From the NCBI GenBank assembly GCA_907165065.1, contig OU015524.1, forward strand, positions 59,375,295-59,439,294: a stretch of DNA of 64,000 bases, in the 5' to 3' direction. Each line of letters opens with the position of its first letter. Position 1 is the stretch's first letter. Below, in pieces: positions 36,876 through 48,396 of this stretch. This DNA comes from Caprimulgus europaeus. Lineage: Eukaryota > Chordata > Aves > Caprimulgiformes > Caprimulgidae. Under the pieces are notes generated by a model that saw nothing but the letters and a program-made list of their open reading frames with translations, was not told the DNA's origin and made no database searches. Made by a program: the position numbers and the translations under genes.

Positions 36876-39800
36876 GGTCTGGCATTTGGCAAGGACAGGG
36901 TGAGGATGCAGAAGCCAACATAAGACAGTGAATGCACGGGGAGAAAAGACAGGATGTGTGAATGGTGCGAAAAGAGTGTAAGGAGTACTGTGGGGATAAG
37001 AAAAGCAGCACTACAGAAAACTCAAGCTTCTGGATGAGGACTGGGTGTACAATTGGAACTGGGATGCAGAGCTGAAAGATCACGGGGACTGTGCTGGGTA
37101 AGAAGGGACTAGAAGGAATGGGGAAAGGGACGTTGCACAGGTGGGTTCCTATAAGGAGAAATGGCAGAAAACACAGTGAGAGCTAACAGCCACCTGTAAC
37201 TAGGTAGCCTGACTGGGTGACAAGGGGCACGAATGGAACAGGGCATTCACAAAGCCAGTAGTGGATGAACAGAATCATCCCTTGTACAGCCTCAAATACA
37301 TTCAAGTTTTCTTATATGTTGTTGGTTGAATTTTAAAACCAAGTTCAGATCCCATCAGCTGAAATCCCTGAAGTAATGAGAGGTCCTTCCACCCTTTTCT
37401 AAATTATATCCCTATAAAATACATACAGCTCATAATTTTAACTCAGCCTTATAATTAATGTGGAACAAAACAGCTCTGAATTAATTTGGCAATAGCATTT
37501 TAGTAGCTTCTGCCCCAAACCATGAGAAAAAGAAAATAAAACTTAGCCTGAAATGCCCTATAACTTAATAGCACAGAACATAATCTCTGGAAATTCAGAG
37601 GTGTTTGGCTTCTGAAATTATACTGGCATTGAGTCAAGGAGATTTGAATACTAATCGTTTATAATCATATGTTAGAATTAGAAACATCATTAGCTTCTTA
37701 ATAAATACATAAATATCCCTTCCTAGCCGTGGTAGGTCATAAGACAGCTGACCCAAAAGCTGTCTGCTCTCTCTTGTTAGCCAAAGTTCTTTGACACTCA
37801 AAAACTTAACAGTGTCTGGTACCTCAAACCACTATAATCTTCTATTTATGGTTCACTAATTGGTCACCTAAACTGACTTCACTAGGAGCAGGACAGTTTA
37901 CTCTTAGAAGTGCACAGCGTGCGGAGAGACTATAGAAGAGAGTAGCTTTTATGAACAGTTTCATATTTTCAAATTATATGCAGCATAAGTAAGTATTATG
38001 TCAAAGGTACACAAAGATGCATATCCATCTCAAACCCCAAAACCCTTTTAAGCCTCCTGAACATCCAGTTTAAAAGCACAGTGGTGTGCAACAGGTCCAC
38101 ACAGTAGAGGTTTCCTTCCTGACTCATGCTTTCTTAGGACTCACTTCCTGGCACCTACAGGAATGCAGATAATTGTGCCCAATGCACACACAAATTCACA
38201 GCTCTTGGAACACAGCTGTAACAAGAAAACTCAGGTCAAGAAAGTTTTCACAGCATGGAGTTTCAATTTGTTGGTAAGCTTGAGTGAAGAGCAAGTGAGG
38301 ACCTCTGCGTCTGTCAGTGCAGTATGGGTTCTAACTAAGGCCAAAGCTCTGCAAGCACCCTCCGCTGAGCAGAAGCATGCGAAGCCACACAAGCTATGTG
38401 CAGGGAAGTGGTGCCGTGCCGCCAGTTTGTGGGGGTTGTGTGTGGGCAAGTTGTATTGGGTGGGGGAGGAAGAAATGAGGGAGAGAGCAGAGAAGAAGAG
38501 GAAGTCTGAGGGAGCTAACAGATGCTGTTCTAGCCAAGAAACACCAGCCACTTGATATCTCCATCCCTTGTTTTCCCTCACCTTGTCCTCACAGTCAGCA
38601 GTCAAATGTCTAAATATCAGTCTGTCACAACACAAGGCTGATCAGCACGGTTCTCCCTCTCACCTACACACCCCAGGTACAAAGTGCTGTCATCTGTTGG
38701 ATCTTCCTTTTCTCTCCCTTGCAGTGCCTCAGGATCACACAGAGATGCTACCCTGAACACTGGCTGTATGAAATGCCTCCCTCCCTTCAGCCACAAGCTT
38801 GTCAAGCATCTCACAGAGAAAACATCCTTTCTGCACTCGTACATTTTATCAATTTATAGAGCAGCATTTAAAGTCAGTAGTTTCTTTTTCTTCCTTTTGC
38901 ATCCGATCAAGAACATTTAGGAACATATGCCACCTGTGCTCTACATGTGAAACTCCCACTCCTACTGAATTCTAATAATACTATCAGTAATAATAAATAA
39001 CAATTTCTTACTTATGTGCTGCCAGGACCAGAAAGCTTCAGGACACCTGATAAAATATATGCAAATAAAGGAAAGGAAAAAAAAAACCACCTAAATTTAC
39101 CTTCAGGTACACAAAGAACTAGTTTTTTTAAAAAAAAATTACAAATACAGACAGCACTGCCCAAAATAAAAAATGAGCCAATCAATTCCTAACAGACTAA
39201 AGGTGAAATTCTCTGCTTAGTCCCTGCATGACCAATTCAAACAGTCTGAAGTGTCTAGCAGCATTTGTAGAGCTAAGATTCAGCCTTTCAAACTGTTCCA
39301 CTTAGACTAATTCGTTGCAAAACCCCACCACTTCTCCTTATGCATTGCTCTACAAGTTAGCAAGGAATTAGCAAAGGATTTCACATGCTGTTCTACTCTA
39401 GTTTATCTTTACCAGGACGCCTAATATTCAGTTAGTAAAAATCCAGGGGTACTAGTTTTGTTTTAAGCCATGCTGTACAGAGTCCTCAAGCACTTTGAAA
39501 CAACTAACCTGACAGACAACTGCAGCAAAAATACCTGAGCTATGTCAGTTGCACACAGCTCTAAGTGGAAACTATTATATAATTGCACCCTTTGGCAAGT
39601 ATTTGTTTGGAATCTCACTGTAAACAGGATGCTTGCAAGGGCAGTGGCAAGACAAGATGTTCAGGGAATGCAACTAGAGGCATTCAAATGCTGCTTTCAA
39701 ACTCTTGAGGGAAATTCGCATGGACTTAACCTAAGTTGACAGAAGCATCGTTCATATAAATGAAAATCAGGTTCTGATTTTCTCCTAGCATTTCACATGA

Positions 39801-42800
39801 ACTTAACCTGTTTCCAACCAACAGAATCTCTAAATTTTGCAGTACACTGCAAAAAACCCAACAAGCAATGCCAACTCTATGCCAAGAGTGTAAAATATCC
39901 TGAGGTAACTGGCAAAATGCGGATGAAAATCCTCTAAATGCTTAATCATAGTTCTAGCTGGGAGAGGGACTTTTTTTTAAGTCTTACCAAAACATGCTTA
40001 TAAATTTTAATTTACTTTAGCTTCTTCTTCTCTGAAAAGCCTGGAATTTTTACTTCAGCTTCCAAATGATTTTGTTTTTTCTTCAGACTCCAGTTAACTT
40101 TTCCACCCACTAAAGTTAAACACAGCTTTTTCAGTGGCTGTGCAATTTGCTCTTTCAGCAAATTTAACTACATCGAGTTGAAAAAATTATGCCTCATACA
40201 GAGTAAGAGTAATAGAACAAAGGCTGTAAGGCTTTCAAGACTAATAAAAAATTCAGAGCTTTGGAAAATATGGTATGGGGATAACATAGTTATTCAAATA
40301 AATGCAGGTAAATAAGGCAAAATTTGAAAAAGCTTTCATTTGAAGGAAAAAAGCTTTTCATATTCACCCACTCAAAGAGTGAAAAAGGACTACGTCCTTC
40401 ACTTTGGTCTTCAAAATAAGCCAAGGCATTGACAATTTTTTTCTACCTCATATATATATGTTGTATATATACCTGGACATGCAAGGTGACAAGACCAGGC
40501 CTCAGATCCAGATACTTAAAAGAAAAAAAAACCCTACATTGAGAGGAATTTGCTGTTTTTCACAGGCGTACTGCAAGCAATACCATTGCTTTTGTTTCAA
40601 ATACAAAAATGCCCGATGTGAACTTATTCCACACCAACAGTGGTTTCACTCTCAAATTCTGCAGAAAGCATACAAACCTGTCACTGGTGTTGATCTTTTT
40701 AACTTTTACTGACTAAAGCTGCATTAGCAATTAAAAGTCCAAATGACAAGGAATTCCACCCATGCTGAGGTCCCCCCTCAGAGTCTACATTCAAGCAGCA
40801 CAATTAGAAAAATGCTTTCTAAATGCTGCATTAGGACAGGCAGGCACTGACAACTCCAGTTGTTAGGCATGAAAAGCTGCAGCACAGAAAAGACTGCATA
40901 TAATGGAAGGAATGTGAGATTGTCTGGTTGTTTTGTTCAGGCAAATGCACCTTGGGCATAATCCCTTTTCTTCAACTTTGTTTTACTACATTTTATTGTG
41001 GGTTTACTTTGTTCAAATTTGCAAACTTACTGCAATGGAATGTCAGGGTTTTGTAATTCCATAAAGTTTTTTTTTTCTATTTATAGGTTTAAATATCTTA
41101 ATATTTTGTTGTACGGTGGCATACTGGCACCTCTGAATTTTCCACTAAGTTGTTAATTAAAGATTTGAATTGTGTGAGTGTTTCCCCATTTTCAGATAGA
41201 GTGACCAAGTTTCTTTCTTTTTTTCCCCAGTCTAAGGGCAAAAAAGGTAAGCACCCATGTGGACTTCTACCCTACAAGTGTTTGTACATACTCAAGTTGA
41301 TGTAACTGCAAATATTCAAGTGGAATTTGGTTTTTATTAAAAATATTTTTAATTTAAAACATTAAGTTTACAATTTTATATATTAGTTAAGAATATTACT
41401 TGATAGGCTATATAGATCTTTACTACAGCTTAGGAAGGTCAATCCCTCAAAATTTATTTCTTTTATAAGCTTACGTGGTGTCATTAAGATAACACAAATA
41501 TAAGGTAAAAAATACACTGATTAAATATTTTGTTATATACTTATATTCACAACAAATTAGGACAGTTCAGAACCACAGCTTTGACTTCAGCATAGAACAC
41601 TAACATAGAGCACTAGGTGTGTTGTCCTTGTTTAAATTAATTGTTTAAAATATTTAACAATTTTGCCATACGGAGATTATAGAAGATTATCTGAGTTATC
41701 CTTACCCCTGTAATAAAATTATAAAGAAAATCATTCAACTGTAATACAACATAAATAGGATTTTTTTTCAAAGGGGAACAGAAAGATTACTAAACCAACT
41801 TCTTGAATTTGTCATCATTTGAAACCGTTCTGACAAACCTCTGCAGACTTTAGACTGGTTTAAAAACACATCACTGTTACCTATCACTTACATACTCCAA
41901 GTTATAAAATAATATCACTGACATTAGTTAAATCTATCATCATAGTAAGTGATCCCAATTTGTCCTCTCTTCCACTCTCCTCCTCTCCTCTGCCAACCCT
42001 ACTGCCAACACAAATATTTCAAGACAGCCAAAACTTTCCTAAGAATTCCCAAATTAAATGTCCAACATATTTAAGTCCAATTGTAAAATAAAGACACGCT
42101 AATGCAATGTGAAAATGGAACTCTTCGATGTAGTGCTCAAATTCCCCTCAATTTGTAATAGTGCTACCAAAAGCAAATGGAAAACATGGGTCTGTGAAGA
42201 AGCAACAGTGACAGTACTACACTTTTATTACTGCATCGACGGCACTACATATAACCGTTTCTCTGGCATGTTTATAGCCTGAGAGGGAAAAAGAAAGCTC
42301 TAAAACACACACTTACTAAAAGGCTCCCTTATGTATACTATTGCCTTTTCTCTCAAATATGTTAAACACCATAAAGAAATCTCACCTTGTTATTCCCCAA
42401 AAAAGCAATCCCTTTTTTTCTCTGTAAACTGATAAACACTCCATTGACAGTGTTCTCGGTTTCAGTAAGAACACCGAGATATTTAGACATGACGATGATG
42501 AATTACCTCTGGGAATAATGCATCATAATATTTTACACTTCTGTAATTTTTTCACCCAAAAGCCATAAAACACTTGAATATCAAGGTAACTTTACAGATG
42601 ATGAAAGAGGAAAGTAGAAGACTAAATTCATTTTACTAAAGGAAATCCTGGAAAAGAGTCATAGTCATACTCCATAGAGTACGGAATGTGTTTTCACTTT
42701 TGTCCTCTGTGTTGTAGCAAGTTTAACCCATACAGTTAGCAGTGAAATTTGCTCAACTTCAGATACTATGTCAATGGCACTGTTTATCATTCCTTAATTC

Positions 42801-44367
42801 TGAGCCTTCTCACCCGTTACGTTTTCTGGTCAACTTATTTCCTATCAGCATGACTAAATCCAAATTAGGCACAAATCACCTACAGTTTTTAGACATGCTT
42901 TGTTTTTTCTGTTGTCTTATAACTGTATTTCATATAATCTAATACCTAATTAAATACACTAAATAAGTAAGTGACAAACCTACCAACTCTAGTTTCTAGT
43001 CCTGTTATTAACATGCCCCTCTGAAATTTTCCAAAGACAAGAAACAAACAAAGTTCTGCTGACTTACTTAAACTTAACCAAATTAAACCTAACGGCATTT
43101 TCTGCAAAACAAATGCAACATGTACTAACAAAAAATGTGCTGGGAACAGAGCTTATACCTGTTTTTTGTAGAACTCAATCTGCCAGACAACATATAAAAG
43201 TTCATGTACAGACATCCTGCTATTCTTTCAAGAGAATAACATAAGTATAAGGCCAGACAGATTTTTATATGACCAAAATGAATTCCTCTCTAGCTTTGGC
43301 TGCCCTGAATCAAGTCATATGAATAAGCATATTAACATTCTGTTATTCAAAATAGGACCATTAATCATAATGATGAAACCTAACACTTGAGACTGCTTCC
43401 AAAAATCAAGCCTTGCTTTTTGGCTCTGTAACTACCCTGTTCAGCCTATCAGAGAGACCTTAAGATTTAAAAAAACCCCAAACAAACAGTATTTTCTTAA
43501 TGCATGTGTATGTATATGCAATAGTACCTTGGTTTACTCTAGCTTCTTTGAGGAATAAGGTTTCCACAGAAACTGCAAAATGAAAATTAGAAGCTATTTA
43601 GACCAGCACACCGCTTACTAAGGAGATATATATATATTTATTTTAACTCTAAGCTACTTTTCTGCTAATTATCATGCACACCCAAACACAAAAAGTAGAA
43701 TTGGTCTTCTTTTGGCACTCACAGGCTCCAATTTATTCCAAAATACCAATTCTGTTTATTTTTGCCTCCTCTCACAGCAACAGTAAGAGAGACAAGAGAA
43801 ACTGAAGAACAAAACTTGACCCTTGCAACAGCAAGGATCTTGCCACTAGACAAGCTGGTGCAACAGATACCTCAACAAATGCATATTTATAAAGGCAGGT
43901 GTGTGGTAGCAGTGTATGCAGGATGACCCAGTTATCTTTAATTCAAGTACAATTATCTTTTAATTCAGCTACTTCAATTACTTCTAGAACTGAACAAACA
44001 GTGGTACAAGTAAGGAAAATTTCTGAGACTTACATAGCTGACAAACTCGTTGCAAAGAATCATTTTGTACTGGCATCGTTTTCACCCTAACTTAACTTTC
44101 AGCTCTGAGGTTCAGCAATGAATTGTTGAGCACTGCAGGACAATGCAGCAGTCTACTACTAAAGCACAAAATGGTGAGTCTAACAAAGGCACATATACAG
44201 AAATTTTAGGCACATCTCTTGAAATACCCTGAATTGGGATCTTTGCCATTTTCACAAGCACTAACTTTGGGGCTTGGTTTGTGTTGTGAGGCTAAATGAA
44301 AGCCACACATTGCAGTTTTGAACCAGCCTCCATGTTCAGGTCAGTAATTTGGTCTGCTGGTCTCACT

Positions 44368-44462
44368 GACTGATCTTGGCAGCAATCCTTTACCTCTTTG
44401 TATCTCAGTTACCCACTCTATAAAAGACAAAAAAGGATACTGCTCTCTTTTCTGAGTGCTTT
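44368..44462 (+). mobile_element. Likely MIR SINE relic
   Basis: CCTTTACCTCTTTGTATCTC followed by AGTTACCCACTCTATAAAAG and GGATACTGCTC follows the conserved MIR core (…ttaacctctctgtgcctcag…, …ccccatctgtaaaa…) with scattered differences. Old MIR copies occur at low density in birds. The assignment comes from memory of the consensus. Confidence 0.45.
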
Positions 44463-47400
44463 GGAATCCACAGGTACTAGACAGATATCTTTACTATCTT
44501 CAGAAAAAGCAGAATAAGTACCTACTACATCTACATACCACAGAGAGAGTCTGAAATGGAGAAATAATTGTTAGCAGCAACAGTGAGGAGCATCACCAAT
44601 TTAATGGCAAAACATACTGCCAGTGCACTGCATCATAAACCAGAAAAAAATCCCATTGACATGGGTGTTTTAGGGAATGTTGCCACCAGTCGCAACTGCA
44701 AAAAACCTCAGTCAGTCAACAAAATGACAGCAGCTAAAACAAGTCATCAGTTGCACTTAATTTCCTTCGCAATTGAAGGGCAAGAGAGATTAAGCATGAA
44801 TATTGGCATCCAAGGACATCTTACTTAGGTATGAACATCCAAAATATTACAGATAGACAGGGACATTACAGTCCTTAGCTTTGTATGAAACAACTTCCTC
44901 ATAATGCTCTACTTTGGTAAATGGTGTGAGGGCTGTAAATCTACTGTTCAGATTAATGCATTCATCTAGAACAGTCTCTTGTGTCTTAGAGTCCAAACTA
45001 CTAGTTTTTCATAATTCAATTCAAAATTGTATTACCTGAAGATAACTGCAAATCATTTCACACAGCACCTCTGCAAAGCCAGCTACCTAAATCTCCAAGA
45101 CTCTTATTGATGCTGAGACTGGACAGGAATGTCCCTTTACAAATGGACAGATGAAAAAAAATCCACATTACTTTTCAGATTCAAGTCATAAACTCACTTT
45201 TCTCAAAAACTGGTAGCAGTTTCTGGAAAGAGAAAGAATTTCTGCGTGCTTCTGTGATGTGAAAGATGGAATTCCTGCTTGAGGAAGTACAATCTGTAGC
45301 AAGAACATGTCTGCCTAGACTCTGGCATTGATGATATTTTGCATAGACAGTCTTTAAATGTGACTGACACAGGAACACTGCACATGGTTGAGGTAACTGA
45401 AACTTATAGAAGAGCTTTTCAAGATTTAGTCAACTTATAGTATTTTGGAAATGTGCCTAACATCCTCCAACCACACCTCCTGGTATTCTCCTAGGGAATC
45501 TTAAGAGTTTTTGTTTCTTGGAGTCTCCCAGTTGTCCTAGGAGACAGAAAGATGGATTTGCTTAGCTAAGACGCTCCCAGGGCCATCTGACATAGGTAAA
45601 TATTGTCAAGAAGTGGAGAGGTCTGTGTGCTGGCTAGTTACTGAGAAAGGCATTCAAGTCACTGAATTGTGTGTTATTTGAAAGGACTGAAGACTATAAG
45701 GAATTGCTAACTTCTTCTCAGCTATAGGACTTGACTGTGAGAAACACATGACCACTATTAGCTAAAGGACAGAAATGACTAGCTGAAGTTGATAACAATT
45801 TTAAACATTTCAGAAAGCACCACATATTGACCTTGACCTTTTGGGCCATGACAGAAGTAGCTTCAACCATGTGCGTGCTTGATGGGAAAGTCCACATGAA
45901 CTTGCCACAGACAGCAGGCTGTAATTTTGGGGAAATGATGAGTATCATGTACTGTCAAATGTTATCTTCACTGTACGACAGCCTTCACAGTTCACTTAAT
46001 CCTCAAGCAACTGTCAGAGCGAGGAGAACAGAGAAAAAGGTGAAGGAGATTCAAAGACAAGATCATGGGCTTTTAGCTTTAGTTAGTTCACTTCCAGTTC
46101 AATTGCCACTAAAGTCAACAGCTCCCCCCTAACTTACTGGGACTTGATGCTAACTTACATCGATTAACATTACTGGCAGTACAGTTCAGCAGCACCCCCC
46201 CAAAAAAAATTAGATTCTAGTTTGCCTTCCAGAAAAATATCAGGCCTTAATATGCTCTTTTACAATACCAATAAAAGCACTAGTATTGACTGCAGATCCT
46301 CAGAGATCCAGCAAATTTTTGGCAGCCAACACAACAACTATCCCAGCTAAATGCAAAATACGGTAGGTGCTTCTTCTACTGAAATAAAATACAGACCTCA
46401 GTGAATCTTAGCTTAATCTTGATATAGAAATTTGCACACTTGAGCTGCCAGGTTATGAGTGCTTGAACTTGGACTCCAAACTCAACCTACTGACTGGATA
46501 TGAAGTGCATAGGCAATAGTAGCAACATTTGTGGTTCTACAATGAGGTTCTAGGAGGTTTTATCACTGGGAAGCACTGAAATACTTGCATTTGGGGACTT
46601 TTCTGTAACTCAGTAGGAACTGCAAAATAGCTTGCCTATTTACATTGTGGATTCAAAGGAAAAAAAAAACCAACCTATTTTGATGTAGATACTAGGTGTA
46701 AGTTTGCTATCATATTTCTGAACCAGAAACCAAGTTCCTCCTCCCATCTCTGCTCTTTCTCCCGCCTCCTCCCACCTGCACTAGGGGAACAGTGTTGTGG
46801 AGGCAGCAAGGCAGGAAGCTCAGGGCAAAACCAGCCCCTGGCCAGCGCCTGGTGTTTTCCAGCAGGCCAGCATGCTTGTAACCGTTCCAGATCTGGACCC
46901 TTATGAAGTGAAATGAAACATCTTTTGTTTTGTAGGCTCGTTTACAGATTTGCAAGCAAAACGAACTGGATCCACCAAGTTGTGTTGCCCAACATTTTCT
47001 GTGCCACTCTCACACACTTGCACTTGTCGGGGATGGATTCCATGGGTGGGCCAAAGGGAGCAAGACATGTTCTCGATTTCCACAGCACATGGGAGCCTAA
47101 TACTGGGACCAGCAGGTTCTGGTGTTTACTGTCAGCCATTAAAAAAGGTGAAACACAGCATCAGCACTGCGATGACAGGGCATCAGGCGCACCTTCCCCA
47201 CGGCCGCTGACACACAGCAGCCCCTCGGCTTTGTCCGTGTCTTTCTCCGTTCAGACCACCCGGCTCCGCTGCCGCCGTGCCCGGCTGGCTCCTCTCCCGG
47301 CCGGCCCTGGACACAAACATGTCACCGTCCCCGCTTTGAGGTCACCTCGTGGCGCTGCCGTCGAGCAGGGCCGCTGCCTTCGTGGGCTCCCGAGCGGGGC

Positions 47401-47467
47401 CGCGGCCGCGGCCGTTCAACGGGCAGCCTGAGGGAGGGGCAGGGCCACGGGCGCCGGGGACACTTAC

Positions 47468-47608
47468 CAGGTCTATGAAGGTCAGAAATTTCCAGCTGCC
47501 TCCATAGGTCTGATGCGCGGGCATGTCAATGGCCTTGTAATTGCACAGGATGGAGCAATAGGACAGGAGGATGGCGGCGCGCAGCACCTGGCAGGGCACC
47601 AGCGCCAT
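47468..47608 (-). CDS. AIG1: AIG1 exon 1, coding part (residues 1-47)
   Basis: This exon encodes the N-terminus of androgen-induced gene 1 protein, a multipass membrane hydrolase that cleaves fatty-acid esters of hydroxy fatty acids (FAHFAs) and is related to ADTRP. The peptide begins [10 protein letters not shown] and ends KFLTFIDL, which matches vertebrate AIG1 as I recall it with only a few substitutions. The first hydrophobic stretch, around residues 8-23, is the first membrane segment. The catalytic threonine, Thr43 in the human protein, is present as T43 in KFLTF. The ATG at 47608-47606 has a strong Kozak context (A at -3, G at +4), and no upstream ATG occurs in this strand for about 400 nt. 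The exon ends in CTG followed by GTAAGT at 47467-47462, a near-perfect donor, in phase 0. In-frame reading past the donor gives only GC-rich, unrelated sequence, so the longer ORF is not the product. Confidence 0.97.
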
Positions 47609-47633
47609 GTTGCGCGCTGCGCCGGGGCGGCCT

Positions 47634-47664
47634 CGGCGGCGGCGGCGACAGCGGCGGCGGCGGC
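47634..47664 (-). repeat. CGG/GCC trinucleotide tract in AIG1 5' leader
   Basis: Two runs of about five CGG units on the plus strand are split by an ACA interruption. In the AIG1 mRNA sense they read as GCC repeats, some 26-56 nt upstream of the start codon, so they probably lie in the 5' UTR. Tracts of this kind vary in length between individuals and can be hard to sequence. Confidence 0.75.
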
Positions 47665-47700
47665 AGGAGCGGGCTGCGAGCCAGATGGGGCCGCACTTCC

Positions 47701-47783
47701 GTGTGTGCGCGTGTCTGTGTGTACGCGCGGGTGTGCGCGCCTGTGCGCCTGTGTGTGCGCCTGTGTCCGCGCGCCCGTGCGGG
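47701..47783. repeat. Alternating GT/GC tract, Z-DNA prone
   Basis: This tract of about 80 bp is made mostly of GTGTGCGC-type steps, with only a few breaks in the purine-pyrimidine alternation. It lies about 100-175 bp upstream of the AIG1 ATG, in the core promoter or the 5' UTR. Sequences like this readily adopt Z-DNA under negative supercoiling. Confidence 0.7.
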
Positions 47784-47828
47784 CGGGACTCCCACCGCTC
47801 CCGCGCCGCGTTCGGCCCCGGCCGCGGC

Positions 47829-47838
47829 GGGGCGGGGC
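47829..47838 (+). promoter_or_regulatory. GC box (Sp1/KLF type)
   Basis: The sequence GGGGCGGGGC is an exact GC box, lying in the CpG island about 220 bp upstream of the AIG1 start codon. Sp1 and KLF sites are typical of TATA-less CpG-island promoters. Binding is inferred from sequence only. Confidence 0.55.
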
Positions 47839-48387
47839 GGAGAGGCCGCGCTGTGCGGCGGTGGGTGGCAGCGGCGCGGGGCAGGCGGGGTCGGAGGGGT
47901 GGTTAGTGGCGAAGTGCCGGTGATGCGGGCAGCAGCCTGGCTGGCGGGCTCCGCGCGCTCCCGAGCCGCAGCGGGCGGTCCGGGCGGGAAGAGGCCGTGA
48001 CGTTCCCGAGGGAGTGGAGGGGCATGCCCTCCCCCTCCATCACCCTCTGCCGCGCCGCTCCGGCGGCGGTGGAGGCCCGGGGGCTGACAGGTGTGGGGCC
48101 GAGGCTGCGGCGGCGCGGCCCTGCCCGAGGGACCCGCGTCCCTCAGGCGCGCTGCCCCCGGGAGGGCACGATTGTGAGCACGGGCAGTAAGTTATTTGCA
48201 GAACCTGTCTGCCCACATTTTCAAGCCAAACCCGCCATGCAGCAGCGGTTTCAGGTTTTAATCGGTGCATTGTGCAGCGCTCCCGCGCGTATCAGCCTCC
48301 GCAGCCGCCCCGCCACAGCGCCCGTCGCCCGGCCAGGCCTGCCGGGGCCGGCGGATCAGCCCCCGTGCCACCAGCTGACCGCGCCCG

Positions 48388-48396
48388 AGCCAATGG
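48388..48396 (+). promoter_or_regulatory. CCAAT box (NF-Y type)
   Basis: AGCCAATGG matches the NF-Y consensus. It is 780 bp upstream of the AIG1 ATG and reads on the plus strand. NF-Y boxes usually sit 60-100 bp upstream of a start site, so this one may serve a distal AIG1 start or a divergent plus-strand transcript. Confidence 0.45.

Larger units (their letters stand above)
8445..47467 (-). other. AIG1: AIG1 intron 1 (39,023 bp)
   Basis: This GT-AG, phase-0 intron lies between the two recognised AIG1 exons. I read both strands of it and saw no other convincing protein-coding exon. Outside the repeats and blocks listed separately it is ordinary AT-rich intronic DNA with short chance ORFs. 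Stretches where I saw nothing specific include 8960-10280, 11400-13380, 13700-18380, 22160-26070, 26450-28030, 28180-29900, 32850-35380, 36880-44360 and 44470-47190. The long first intron fits AIG1, which spans hundreds of kilobases in mammals. Confidence 0.93.

Noticed and set aside
42452..42480. Inverted repeat TCTCGGT/ACCGAGA
   Set aside because: A 7-bp stem with a long loop is common by chance.
42480..42620. Third possible MIR-like sequence (TTTACAGATGATGAAAGAGG)
   Set aside because: Only about 20 bases resemble the MIR core, which is too little to call.
46913..47431. 172-codon plus-strand ORF next to AIG1 exon 1
   Set aside because: It runs from AT-rich intron into the CpG island, resembles no known protein and looks like a chance frame.
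47342..47467. In-frame extension of AIG1 exon 1 on the minus strand
   Set aside because: A strong GTAAGT donor precedes it, the known AIG1 sequence continues at exon 2, and the extension is GC-rich and unrelated.
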